64,000 bases of DNA, from positions 248,001 to 312,000 of the forward strand of contig NZ_RKLN01000001.1 in NCBI RefSeq assembly GCF_004011835.1, read 5' to 3'. Of this stretch, positions 27,746-36,311 are shown in pieces. A model generated the notes under the pieces. The model had not been told where the DNA came from. It saw nothing but the letters and a program-made list of their open reading frames with translations, and did no database searches. The translations under genes and the position numbers were made by a program. Each line of letters starts with the position of its first letter. Position 1 is the stretch's first letter. This stretch comes from Rhodococcus spongiicola. GTDB lineage: Bacteria; Actinomycetota; Actinomycetes; Mycobacteriales; Mycobacteriaceae.

Positions 27746-27913
27746 TCAGCTGGTCACACCCTTGAGCTCGTCTCCGAGAGCCGCGGCTTCCTCCGGGGTG
27801 AGTTCGACGACCAGACGTCCGCCGCCCTCGAGTGGAACCCTCATGACGATTCCTCGTCCCTCTTTGGTTGCCTCGAGGGGACCGTCCCCGGTCCGGGGCT
27901 TCATGGCCGCCAT
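27746..27913 (-). CDS. DUF3117 small protein (Rv1211-like)
   Basis: 55 residues, highly conserved in mycobacteria and relatives: MKPRTGDGPLEATKEGRG, then VPLEGGGRLVVELT, then EEAAALGDELKGV. No catalytic motif. Start at MAAMKPRT with GGGAG six bases upstream; the ATG three codons later is also possible with AGAGG nine bases upstream. It corresponds to Rv1211, described from memory as calmodulin-like by some authors; I see no EF-hand here. Function open. Confidence 0.88.
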   Translation of the reverse strand: MAAMKPRTGDGPLEATKEGRGIVMRVPLEGGGRLVVELTPEEAAALGDELKGVTS

Positions 27914-28066
27914 CCTCTGCTCCCTCCAAATCTGCGCCGGATTCACTAGCGCCTTGGGTTACCGTGGGTGCCCCGCACGCACTCGGCGAGGCTCTCTGGC
28001 CCATTCTTCCCTATCGAGCGGGTCGCCGGGTAGCTAGGAGCCAAAAACCGCGCAAATCAGGCGTCG

Positions 28067-28675
28067 TCATCGAGGCGGCTCGACCCAGCAGGATTCGAGG
28101 TGGTCGTCAACCATCCCGGTGGCCTGCATGAGCGCATACGCCGTGGTGGGGCCCACGAAACGGAAACCACGGCGCTTCAACTCAGAGGCCATCGCCCTCG
28201 ATTCCGCAGTGACCGCGGGCACGTCGTCGAGCCGTTCGTACCGCCGTGCGCGGCGTGGTGGTGCAAACGACCACAGCAGCCTGTCGAGGTCGGTGTCGGC
28301 GAGATCGAGAACCGCGCGGGCATTGCCGATGACGGCCTCGATCTTCGCCCGGTTGCGAACGATCCGGGCGTCGCCAAGCAAGCGAACAACATCGGCGTCC
28401 GTGAACGCCGCCACGCTCTCGGGGTCGAAACCCGCGAAAGCCTCACGGAACGCTTCTCGTTTGCGCAGGATCGTGATCCACGACAGCCCGGATTGGAATG
28501 CCTCGAGGGAGAGCTTCTCGAACAGCGCGGCGCGACCGTGGAGCGGCTGCCCCCACTCGAAATCGTGGTAGTCGCTGTAGATCCGCGAGCCGTCGGTGTC
28601 GACCGCCCATGGGCAGCGAGTCCGTCCATCCACCGGCGACACCGCCGAAAACCGATCCCCCGCAACCTCGCTCAT
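28067..28675 (-). CDS. tag: DNA-3-methyladenine glycosylase I
   Basis: 202 residues. HhH-superfamily Tag: RCPWAVDTD with zinc ligand Cys, YHDFEWGQPLHG (substrate-binding Glu/Trp), FEKLSLEAFQSGLSWITIL, and a C-terminal zinc-binding HLESCW. Removes 3-methyladenine from alkylated DNA. Start at the ATG that overlaps the upstream stop by one base (TGATG), so it is coupled to the DivIVA-like gene. Equivalent to Rv1210. Confidence 0.95.
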   Translation of the reverse strand: MSEVAGDRFSAVSPVDGRTRCPWAVDTDGSRIYSDYHDFEWGQPLHGRAALFEKLSLEAFQSGLSWITILRKREAFREAFAGFDPESVAAFTDADVVRLLGDARIVRNRAKIEAVIGNARAVLDLADTDLDRLLWSFAPPRRARRYERLDDVPAVTAESRAMASELKRRGFRFVGPTTAYALMQATGMVDDHLESCWVEPPR

Positions 28676-29028
28676 CACTCCGACTCCGCGTGGTTCGAAG
28701 TATGGTTCGACTCCCCCGAGTTCTCGGGACCGTCACCGGCGCCCGCGTCGATGCCATCGGCCAATTGGGCTCTCAGAGAGTCGATCTCCTGCCCCAGACG
28801 CTCGAGCGCCCAGTCCACCTCGCTTGCCTTGTACCCACGCACGGCCTGTTGGAACCGAAGCGCGCGTACGTCAGCCCCGGTGACCCCTTCCGCGGGCAGC
28901 ACAGTCGCGGTCGTGCCGGCGGGCAACGGTGGCAGTTCCTCGGAACGACCGAACACCATGCTCACAACAAGGTAGAGCAGGCCACCGACCAGCACCATGA
29001 TCACCATGTACAGCAGGACCGTCAGCAT
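28675..29028 (-). CDS. DivIVA-domain membrane protein
   Basis: 117 residues. N-terminal transmembrane helix (about 3-25), then a DivIVA-type segment RALRFQQAVRGYKASEVDWALERLGQEID, a short coiled coil, and a Gly/Asp/Asn-rich tail. DivIVA domains sense membrane curvature and recruit polar growth proteins in actinobacteria, but this is the short form, so an accessory role is more likely than that of Wag31. Ends one base into the tag gene; equivalent to Rv1209. Confidence 0.85.
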   Translation of the reverse strand: MLTVLLYMVIMVLVGGLLYLVVSMVFGRSEELPPLPAGTTATVLPAEGVTGADVRALRFQQAVRGYKASEVDWALERLGQEIDSLRAQLADGIDAGAGDGPENSGESNHTSNHAESE

Positions 29029-29040
29029 GACCCGATACTG

Positions 29041-30009
29041 TCATGAGCCACCGACACGCACGCCCCGGGCAGGTTCGCGGCGGAACACCGGACGGACCGT
29101 GCTCATGGGTGGGCGGTCGACCAGCGAGACATCGGTACGCGCCGGGACGAACGAGTCGGCGTCCGCGACGAACTGTGTCAGCCCGGCACCACTGTCCTCC
29201 ACGCCGCACCTGCGCAACATCGTGCCGATGATCTGTCGGCTCATCACGCCGAGTTCGGACAGCGGCCGGTTGCGATGCTTGCGCACACCCAGATTGACCT
29301 GCCCGATCGCGGCGAGCCCAAGGCGGTCGTACGTGTCGAGAAGCAGTCCGATCTCGACGCCGTAGCCCGCTGCGAACGGCACCGACGACAGCAGTTCCCT
29401 GGTCCCGGCGTACTCACCGCCGAGGGGTTGGAGTACACAGGTCAGCTCGGGACGTAGCGCCGCAAGCATGGGCCGGGCGACCAATTCGGTGACCCGGCCG
29501 CCGCCGTTGGCGTCCTCGGTACCGCTCACCCGCAGCGGACGCCGATAGTAACCTTTGACCAGGTGGATCCCGTTCACGGTGAGCAGCGGCCCGAGCAGCT
29601 TGGGAACGAAGGCGGGATCGGGTTCGACGAGGTCGGAGTCGACGAACGCGATCAGGTCGCCGGTGCTCGCGGCCATCGAACGCCACAGCACCTCGCCCTT
29701 GCCCGGGACGGGCGGCAGTCCCGGTACCGCCTCCTCACGGCTGATGACCGTCGCCCCCGCCGCCCTGGCCCGCTCGGCCGTCGCGTCGCACGAACCGGAG
29801 TCGAGCACGATCAATTCATCGACCAGTCCACCGAGCAGCGGCTCGATGGTGCCGACGACCCCGGCGACCGTCTTCTCCTCATTGAGTGCGGGTAGCACGA
29901 CCGACACCGTGCGCCCCGCCTTTGCCCGCTCGAGTTTGGCGATGCTCCAGCTGGGGTGATCCCAACTGTTGGCATCCGTCCAGACGCTCGAAACCTCGGT
30001 GATGCTCAC
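29041..30009 (-). CDS. gpgS: Glucosyl-3-phosphoglycerate synthase
   Basis: 322-residue GT-A (GT81) enzyme transferring glucose from NDP-glucose to 3-phosphoglycerate, the first step of methylglucose lipopolysaccharide synthesis. Visible: VVLPALNEEKTVAGVV (donor loop), metal-binding Asp124-Ser-Asp126, RPLRVSG, and the acceptor loop GGEYAGTREL. Closely follows Rv1208. Overlaps folP2 by 4 bp (ATGA), as in mycobacteria, and is part of a minus-strand operon with fadD6, folP2, the DivIVA-like gene and tag. Confidence 0.95.
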   Translation of the reverse strand: MSITEVSSVWTDANSWDHPSWSIAKLERAKAGRTVSVVLPALNEEKTVAGVVGTIEPLLGGLVDELIVLDSGSCDATAERARAAGATVISREEAVPGLPPVPGKGEVLWRSMAASTGDLIAFVDSDLVEPDPAFVPKLLGPLLTVNGIHLVKGYYRRPLRVSGTEDANGGGRVTELVARPMLAALRPELTCVLQPLGGEYAGTRELLSSVPFAAGYGVEIGLLLDTYDRLGLAAIGQVNLGVRKHRNRPLSELGVMSRQIIGTMLRRCGVEDSGAGLTQFVADADSFVPARTDVSLVDRPPMSTVRPVFRREPARGVRVGGS

Positions 30010-30926
30010 GCCAACCCCCGTACGGTGCGCGTGGGTTGCCGGGTACCCATGATCGCGGCGACCATGTCGACCACACGCCTGGTCGGGGCAACCTCATGAA
30101 CACGAAACACGCGAACACCGCCGGCGGCCGCCAGTGCAGTCGCCGCGAGAGTGCCCTCCAACCTCTCGGCCAGTTCCACCCCCAAAGTCTCCCCGACGAA
30201 GTCCTTGTTGCTGAGTGCCATCAGCACGGGCCATCCGCTCTTAACGAGATCTTCCACACGACGCAACAATTCGAGCCCGTGAAAGGTGTTCTTCCCGAAA
30301 TCGTGGGTCGGATCGATCAGGATCGAGTCCGGCTGCACCCCCAATCGCACCGCATGATCGGCAGCCCGCACGACCTCGTCGATGACGTCGGCGACGACGT
30401 CCGCGTAGCGAACCCGGTGCGGCCGGGTGCGGGGCTCAGCACCCCCGGTGTGGGAGCAAACGATCCCGGCGCCCAGTTCCGCGGCAACCTCGACCAGTGC
30501 GGGATCGGCACCCGCCCACGTGTCGTTTACGAGGTCTGCGCCCGCACCGCAAGCGAGTCGGGCCACCTCACTTCGCCACGTGTCGATACTGATCATCAGG
30601 TCGGGGTGTCGCGAACGGATGGCCTCCACGAACGGCACCACCCTCCGGATCTCCTCCTCGCTGTCCACCACGGCACCCGGGCCGGCCTTGACTCCGCCGA
30701 CGTCGACGAGGTCCGCGCCCTCGGCGACAGCGCGGTCGACCGCCGCCATGGCCGCCTCGTCGCCGAACGTAGCACCGCGGTCGTAGAACGAGTCCGGGGT
30801 GCGGTTGACGATCGCCATGACGAGTGCACGATCGGTCGCGACCGGTCTGCCGCAGAGCGTAGGCAGGACGACACGGCCGGCGGCCGGCGTGTCATCGGAG
30901 GCGGGGCGGGGGGCCATGCCCCCCAT
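30006..30926 (-). CDS. folP2: Dihydropteroate synthase homologue FolP2
   Basis: 306 residues, DHPS TIM barrel: VMAIVNRTPDSFYDRG, DLVDVGGVKAGPGA, ISIDTWRSEVA, ILIDPTHDFGKNTFHGLELLRR. The D-G-G-x-S/T loop of canonical DHPS reads DVGGVKAGPG and the sulfonamide-contact region differs, matching the FolP2 group, which is reported not to have DHPS activity. Overlaps gpgS. ATG at 30926 or 9 bases downstream are both possible starts. Its real substrate is unknown; conserved linkage to gpgS suggests a role there. Confidence 0.92.
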   Translation of the reverse strand: MGGMAPRPASDDTPAAGRVVLPTLCGRPVATDRALVMAIVNRTPDSFYDRGATFGDEAAMAAVDRAVAEGADLVDVGGVKAGPGAVVDSEEEIRRVVPFVEAIRSRHPDLMISIDTWRSEVARLACGAGADLVNDTWAGADPALVEVAAELGAGIVCSHTGGAEPRTRPHRVRYADVVADVIDEVVRAADHAVRLGVQPDSILIDPTHDFGKNTFHGLELLRRVEDLVKSGWPVLMALSNKDFVGETLGVELAERLEGTLAATALAAAGGVRVFRVHEVAPTRRVVDMVAAIMGTRQPTRTVRGLA

Positions 30927-30947
30927 GGTCGCACGGCCGAGATGCCA

Positions 30948-32720
30948 CTATCCCCCGGGAGCATCACCCTCGGCGACGGCGCGGGCGTAACCGTCGTATG
31001 CGGGTACATAGCCTGCGGTCCGGCCGGCGAGAACGTAGAGCCGCTCGACGGTCGACGAGTACCCCTCCGCACTCAACTCCACCTTGCGACTCTTAAACGT
31101 CGACGTGGTCTGGAGCGAATCGACGACCCGCACGAACAGCGGGACCGCGTACACCGGCAGCCGGTTGAACAAGACCGTCGCGAGCCGCTGCCCGTCGAAT
31201 TCGTGGCCGCGGCGTAGCGTCACCGCGGCCATGCCGGCCTTGCCGTCCGTTCCGGGGACCGTGACACCGTACGCGACGGACTGTTCGACCGCGGGGAACG
31301 CGGACAGCGCACTCTCGACCTCGGTTGTGGCGACGTTCTCGCCCTTCCAGCGGAAGGTGTCGCCGAGACGGTCGACGAACGCGACATGCATGAAGCCCTG
31401 GCTTCGGACCAGGTCGCCGGTGTCGAACCAGCAGTCACCGTCCTTGAAGCCGTCTCGGACAAGCTTGTTCTCGCTGGCGTCGGGATCGGTGTACCCGTCG
31501 AAGGGTGAGCGTTCGGTGACCTTGGACAGCAGCAGCCCCACCTCGCCGGTTCTCACCCGGCGCAGACGTCCATCGGCGGAGCGTCGCGCACGGCCACTGT
31601 CGGGATCGAACTCCACCACCGCATATGGCAGCGGGCACATTCCCGCGGTCCGTTCGACGCCCAACGCATTGACGAACGCGATATTGCACTCGCTCGCACC
31701 GTAGAACTCTGCGACACGGTCGATACCGAACCGCTCGGTGAACTCGGTCCAGATCTCCGGGCGCAATCCGTTTCCGACGATGAGTCGGATGTCGTTGTCC
31801 CGGTCGGTCTGCGTGGGTGGCTGGTTCAGCAGGTAGCGGCACACCTCCCCGATGTAGACGAATGCGGTGGCCTCGTTGACCTTCGCCTCGTCCCAGAACC
31901 GGGAGGCGGAGAAGTTGCGTCCGATCGCGAAGGTCGCGCCGGAGAAGAGCACCGCCGACAGCGACACCGTGAGAGCGTTGTTGTGGTAGAGCGGGAGCGC
32001 GCAGTAGAGAGTGTCGCTGCGACGCAAGCGCACTCCCATCGCACCGATCCCCGACATGCTTCTGAGCCAGCGATGGTGACTCATCAGGCTGGCCTTCGGT
32101 AGCCCGGTGGTACCGGAGGTGAAGATGTAGAAGGCGCGGTCCTTTCCTTGGATACGCTCGCACACAGTGGGATTCGACGCGTCCGCGCCCTCTGCGGCCC
32201 GGTCGAGTTCGGCACTCCACAATACTTTCTGTGCGTGTGTCTCACCGTCGAGCGACGCGAGTGCCTCGTCGCACTCCTCTCCCACGACGAGCACACGGCT
32301 GTCCAGCAACGACAAACTGTGCGCCAGGACGTCGCCGCGTTGGTTGTGGTTCAGCATTCCCGCGACCGCACCGAGTTTGACCACCGCCAACGTCACCAGG
32401 AGCGTCTCGGGACGGTTCTTCATCAGGACCCCGACGACGTCGCCGCGCCGGACGCCATGCCGCGCGAGGACGTCGGCGTACCGATTGACCTGTGTGTTCG
32501 CCTGACCGTACGTGATGGATTTGCCCTCGAAGCGGATGAACGGATGATGGCGTTGCCGTCGCGCCAGGTCCTGAAAGACGCGGCCGATGGATACCCGGTC
32601 CTCCGGCCTACGGATCAAACCCAGCGCCCCGCGCGCCAGGATGGGGAGTTCGGTCGCCATCCCCGGCAGTCGCCGCGCCAACTGCAGAAGGTCGATAGTC
32701 GAAGCGGCGTCTGAGCTCAT
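30948..32720 (-). CDS. fadD6: Long-chain fatty-acid CoA ligase FadD6
   Basis: 590-residue acyl-CoA synthetase of the fatty-acid transport protein subgroup. AMP-binding motif YIFTSGTTGLPKA, EFYGASE, CWFDTGDLVRSQGFMHVAFVDRLGDTFRWKGENV, and a C-terminal TSTFKSRK lysine region. Activates long or very-long-chain acids, in the position of Rv1206. ATG with GGGGA six bases upstream. Next to folP2 with 21 bp between, likely one operon. Confidence 0.94.
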   Translation of the reverse strand: MSSDAASTIDLLQLARRLPGMATELPILARGALGLIRRPEDRVSIGRVFQDLARRQRHHPFIRFEGKSITYGQANTQVNRYADVLARHGVRRGDVVGVLMKNRPETLLVTLAVVKLGAVAGMLNHNQRGDVLAHSLSLLDSRVLVVGEECDEALASLDGETHAQKVLWSAELDRAAEGADASNPTVCERIQGKDRAFYIFTSGTTGLPKASLMSHHRWLRSMSGIGAMGVRLRRSDTLYCALPLYHNNALTVSLSAVLFSGATFAIGRNFSASRFWDEAKVNEATAFVYIGEVCRYLLNQPPTQTDRDNDIRLIVGNGLRPEIWTEFTERFGIDRVAEFYGASECNIAFVNALGVERTAGMCPLPYAVVEFDPDSGRARRSADGRLRRVRTGEVGLLLSKVTERSPFDGYTDPDASENKLVRDGFKDGDCWFDTGDLVRSQGFMHVAFVDRLGDTFRWKGENVATTEVESALSAFPAVEQSVAYGVTVPGTDGKAGMAAVTLRRGHEFDGQRLATVLFNRLPVYAVPLFVRVVDSLQTTSTFKSRKVELSAEGYSSTVERLYVLAGRTAGYVPAYDGYARAVAEGDAPGG

Positions 32721-32737
32721 CTACATCCCCACCACGT

Positions 32738-33298
32738 TCAGCCGGTGCAAGCGTCCAGCGCGGCCTCGACTTCTCTAGTGATGATCAACCGGTCGAGTGC
32801 TCGCTGCCCGACGAAGCGCTGAGCCTTCAGGTCTTCGAGCCAGCGCAGCAGCGGGCGGAAATGATCGAAAGGATCGAGCATCACAACCGGCTTGTTGTGC
32901 ATACCGAGATACCCTGTCGTCCACGTCTCGAACAACTCTTCCAACGTGCCGATTCCGCCGGGTAGCGTGATGAACGCGTCGGCGCGGTCCGCCATGATCC
33001 GCTTACGTTCGCTCATCGTGTCGGTGACGATCAACTCGTCTGCATCGACATCCGCAAGCTCCTTGTGTACCAACGCTTTCGGAATGACACCGACCGTAAA
33101 CGCATCGGCCGCACGGGCCGCTTCCGCGACCGCGCCCATCATCGCGACATTGCCACCGCCGGATACCAGTTGCCATCCACGGCGACCGATCGCGGTACCA
33201 ACCTCGGAGGCCAAATCCAGGAACCGCGCATCGACCGGAAGTGACGCGCAGTAGACGCAGACAGCGAGTTTCTCGCCGGACTTCTCGCCGCTCACCAC
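32738..33298 (-). CDS. LOG-family nucleotide monophosphate phosphoribohydrolase
   Basis: 186-residue Rossmann-like lysine-decarboxylase-type fold with the LOG signature LPGGIGTLEE and SERKRIM. The family removes ribose phosphate from cytokinin nucleotides or other nucleoside monophosphates; M. tuberculosis Rv1205 in this position is a LOG enzyme making cytokinins. Its start overlaps the stop of the second LOG gene by 7 bp. The two differ strongly outside the motif. Confidence 0.93.
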   Translation of the reverse strand: MVSGEKSGEKLAVCVYCASLPVDARFLDLASEVGTAIGRRGWQLVSGGGNVAMMGAVAEAARAADAFTVGVIPKALVHKELADVDADELIVTDTMSERKRIMADRADAFITLPGGIGTLEELFETWTTGYLGMHNKPVVMLDPFDHFRPLLRWLEDLKAQRFVGQRALDRLIITREVEAALDACTG

Positions 33299-34125
33299 TC
33301 GTCTTCATCTCCCAGAAGTGCCGCTTCGTCCACACCTTGCTGCGACTCCACGACGATACGCACGGCCTCGTCGACGCTGTCGGTGAGGTGGATGAGGTCG
33401 AAGTCGCCCGAGGAGATCTTACCGGCTCCTTGGAGCACGGAATGCAGCCAGTCCATGAGCCCGGACCAGAACTCGGTGCCCACCAGAATGATCGGGAATC
33501 GAGTGATCTTGCGGGTCTGCACCAGGGTGAGCGCCTCGAAGAGCTCGTCGAGCGTGCCGAATCCACCGGGCAGGCAGATGAACGCTTGCGAGTACTTCAC
33601 GAACATGGTCTTACGCGCGAAGAAGTACCGGAAGTTGATGCCCAGATCGACCCAGTCGTTGAGCCGCTCCTCGAACGGCAACTCGATCCCCAGACCGATG
33701 GAGTATCCGCCGCTCTCGCAGGCACCACGGTTCGCGGCCTCCATGACTCCTGGCCCACCACCGGTAATCACCGCGTACCCGGCCTGTACCAGCGCGCCGG
33801 CCAGTTCACGAGCGAGCGCGTACTCGGCGTGATCCTCATCGACGCGCGCCGACCCGAACACCGAGACCGCCCGCGGAACCTCCGCGAGCGCATCGAAGCC
33901 GTCGATGAACTCGCTCTGGATGCGCAACACACGCCACGGGTCGGTGTGCACCCAGTCGGTCGGGCCGCGTTGGTCGAGCAGCTTCCGATCGGAGTTCGCC
34001 ACGTCGGCCTTGCGGTCGCGCCGCAACATGACCGGACCACGATGTTGCACCCAGTCCTCAGCGCCCCCGTTTCCGGGTTGTGCCGCTCCGCGTTGTACCG
34101 CTCCGGTCTTCTTCTCACGTGCCAT
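33292..34125 (-). CDS. Second LOG-family (TIGR00730) protein, longer form
   Basis: 277 residues with an N-terminal extension of about 85 residues (HRGPVMLRRDRK, then WRVLRIQSEFIDGF) before the Rossmann core AVSVFGSAR, VITGGGPGVMEAANRGA, RKTMFVKYSQAFICLPGGFGTLDELFE. Phosphoribohydrolase fold; the catalytic Arg/Glu set appears present but the extension marks it as a separate subgroup. TAGCCT at 34138-34133 is seven bases before the ATG. Ends with an acidic tail. Operon with the downstream LOG gene. Confidence 0.92.
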   Translation of the reverse strand: MAREKKTGAVQRGAAQPGNGGAEDWVQHRGPVMLRRDRKADVANSDRKLLDQRGPTDWVHTDPWRVLRIQSEFIDGFDALAEVPRAVSVFGSARVDEDHAEYALARELAGALVQAGYAVITGGGPGVMEAANRGACESGGYSIGLGIELPFEERLNDWVDLGINFRYFFARKTMFVKYSQAFICLPGGFGTLDELFEALTLVQTRKITRFPIILVGTEFWSGLMDWLHSVLQGAGKISSGDFDLIHLTDSVDEAVRIVVESQQGVDEAALLGDEDEW

Positions 34126-34132
34126 GCTGGTC

Positions 34133-34138
34133 AGGCTA
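34133..34138 (-). promoter_or_regulatory. -10 element upstream of LOG pair
   Basis: TAGCCT on the minus strand, seven bases before the ATG at 34125. Confidence 0.45.
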
Positions 34139-34143
34139 GGCGC

Positions 34144-35241
34144 TCACGTGCTCAGGTATCCGCGCAACACCCGCGTCACCTCGGTGATCTGGTGGACCGG
34201 GACGTGCTCGTCCCGCTTGTGCGCCAGATTCGGATCGCCCGGTCCGTAGTTGACTGCCGGAATCCCCAGCGCCGAGAAGCGTGAGACGTCCGTCCATCCG
34301 TACTTGGCACGGTAGTGTCCGCCGGCTGCGCCGATCAGCGCCGCCGCCGCCGGATCGGACAGCCCGGGCAAGGCCCCGGGCGAACTGTCGGTGACCTCCA
34401 GCCCGAGTTCGAGTCCGCCGAGCGCCGAAGGATCGAACACCTCGCGCACGTGCGCGATCGCCCCCTCGACGCTGCGGTCGGGCGCGAACCGGAAGTTGAC
34501 GTCCAACTGCGCCGCGTCGGGCACGACGTTGCCGGCCACCCCGCCCGAGATTCGCACCGCCGACAGCCCCTCGCGATATATGCAGCCGTCGATATCCACC
34601 GACCGTGCCTGATACGCCGACAGTCGCTCGAGCACCGGAGCGAGCTTGTGGATCGCGTTGTCACCCAGCCACGAGCGTGCGGAGTGGGCCCGGACGCCCG
34701 CCGCGGTCAGTCGCACCCGCAGGGTCCCCTGGCAACCCGCCTCGATGAGACCGGCCGTGGGCTCGCCGAGTATCGCGACGTCGGCGTGCAGCCAATCGGG
34801 AAGCTCGTTCTCGATCCGGCCGAGCCCGTTGTATTGCGCCTCGATCTCCTCGCAGTCGTAGAACACCAGTGTCAGGTCGTGGGCAAGATCCGCGATCGTG
34901 GCAGCAAGGTGCAGGAACACCGCATCGCCCGATTTCATGTCGACGGTGCCGCAGCCATGCAGCAGGTCACCATGCTCGTCCCTCGTCCGATGGCTCGGCA
35001 CGTTGTCGGCGATCGGCACCGTGTCGAGATGCCCGGCGAGCAACACACGACTCGGCAGACCCCGGTTCGTGCGGGCAAGCACCGCGTTTCCGTTGCGGAT
35101 CACCTCGAACCCCGAGGTCTGTTCCCGTAATGCGGCCTCGACCGCGTCGGCGATCGCTCGCTCGTCCTGGGACACGCTCGGTATGTCCACCAGTGCGGCG
35201 GTCAGATCGATCGGGTCGGCACGCAGATCCAGCAGGCTCAC
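34144..35241 (-). CDS. dapE: Succinyl-diaminopimelate desuccinylase
   Basis: 365-residue M20 metallopeptidase. Dizinc motifs: [37 protein letters not shown], and a dimerisation domain (about 185-295). Hydrolyses N-succinyl-LL-DAP in the lysine/peptidoglycan pathway. GTG start with TAACCT (35253-35248) six bases before, hence probably leaderless. Divergent from dapD, separated by 116 bp, so two pathway steps share one intergenic region. Confidence 0.95.
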   Translation of the reverse strand: MSLLDLRADPIDLTAALVDIPSVSQDERAIADAVEAALREQTSGFEVIRNGNAVLARTNRGLPSRVLLAGHLDTVPIADNVPSHRTRDEHGDLLHGCGTVDMKSGDAVFLHLAATIADLAHDLTLVFYDCEEIEAQYNGLGRIENELPDWLHADVAILGEPTAGLIEAGCQGTLRVRLTAAGVRAHSARSWLGDNAIHKLAPVLERLSAYQARSVDIDGCIYREGLSAVRISGGVAGNVVPDAAQLDVNFRFAPDRSVEGAIAHVREVFDPSALGGLELGLEVTDSSPGALPGLSDPAAAALIGAAGGHYRAKYGWTDVSRFSALGIPAVNYGPGDPNLAHKRDEHVPVHQITEVTRVLRGYLST

Positions 35242-35247
35242 GCTCCC

Positions 35248-35253
35248 AGGTTA
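35248..35253 (-). promoter_or_regulatory. -10 element of dapE
   Basis: TAACCT six bases before the GTG start of dapE on the minus strand. Confidence 0.5.
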
Positions 35254-35343
35254 GGGCAATCGGATCCCGCGGCCCGACCGGTCGGAACTGTGGGTGGTGG
35301 TCACAATCGGCTCACCGCCCCTGGGCCTGTGCATCCGCTCGCG

Positions 35344-35349
35344 TAACCT
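35344..35349 (+). promoter_or_regulatory. -10 element of dapD
   Basis: TAACCT eight bases before the dapD GTG start; same hexamer as dapE on the other strand. Confidence 0.45.
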
Positions 35350-35357
35350 GTGGTCCC

Positions 35358-36311
35358 GTGAGTGCACAGGGAGCTTCTGCAGTAGGCGTCGCCAACGTGA
35401 CCGAGTCAGGCGCGGTTCTCGACACCTGGTACCCCGCCCCCGAACTGGGCGGGTTCAAGGAGAACGGAACCGTCGCGCTCGAGGGCACCGACATTCCTTC
35501 GGATCTCGCGCTGCTCGTCGGCCACGACGAGGCCCGCGAGGTCAACCAGGTCGTGGTGCGCACCACGATCGCCGACCTGTCCGCGGCGCCGGTCGACGCG
35601 CACGACGCCTACCTGCGTCTACACCTGCTGTCGCACCGCCTGGTGCAGCCGCACACGATCAACCTCGACGGCATCTTCGGCCTGCTCGCGAACGTCGTGT
35701 GGACCAACTACGGACCGTGCGCGGTCGACAGCTTCGAACTGGTCCGCTCGCGCCTGCGGATCCGAGGCCCGGTCACTGTGTTCGGCGTGGACAAGTTCCC
35801 CCGCATGGTGGACTACGTGGTTCCGTCGGGGGTGCGGATCGCCGACGCCGACCGCGTCCGTCTCGGCGCGCACCTGGCGAGCGGTACCACCGTCATGCAC
35901 GAGGGCTTCGTCAACTTCAACGCGGGCACGCTCGGCAACTCGATGGTCGAGGGCCGCATCTCCGCCGGCGTGCTCGTCGGGGACGGCTCGGACATCGGCG
36001 GCGGTGCCTCGATCATGGGCACCCTGTCCGGTGGCGGTAAGCAGGTCATCTCCGTCGGCGAGCGCTGCCTGTTGGGCGCGAACTCCGGCCTGGGTATCTC
36101 GCTCGGCGACGACTGCGTCGTCGAGGCCGGCCTCTACATCACTGCGGGCACCAAGGTGACGGGCCCGGACGGCACCGTGGTCAAGGCCGCTGACCTCAGC
36201 GGCAAATCGAACATCCTGTTCCGCCGCAATTCCGTGTCCGGCACCGTGGAGGTTGTGCCGTGGAAGGGCACCGGCGTCGAACTCAACGAAGCATTGCACG
36301 CGAACGACTAG
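35358..36311 (+). CDS. dapD: 2,3,4,5-tetrahydropyridine-2,6-dicarboxylate N-succinyltransferase
   Basis: 317-residue actinobacterial DapD. N-terminal domain, then a left-handed beta-helix with hexapeptide repeats (about 150-285), including [18 protein letters not shown] with the catalytic Glu and active-site Gly/Asn loop, [19 protein letters not shown], and [14 protein letters not shown]. Transfers succinate from succinyl-CoA in DAP synthesis. GTG start at 35358 gives the usual N-terminus; the frame is open much further upstream but antisense to dapE. Its stop overlaps the permease GTG by one base. Confidence 0.95.
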   Translation: MSAQGASAVGVANVTESGAVLDTWYPAPELGGFKENGTVALEGTDIPSDLALLVGHDEAREVNQVVVRTTIADLSAAPVDAHDAYLRLHLLSHRLVQPHTINLDGIFGLLANVVWTNYGPCAVDSFELVRSRLRIRGPVTVFGVDKFPRMVDYVVPSGVRIADADRVRLGAHLASGTTVMHEGFVNFNAGTLGNSMVEGRISAGVLVGDGSDIGGGASIMGTLSGGGKQVISVGERCLLGANSGLGISLGDDCVVEAGLYITAGTKVTGPDGTVVKAADLSGKSNILFRRNSVSGTVEVVPWKGTGVELNEALHAND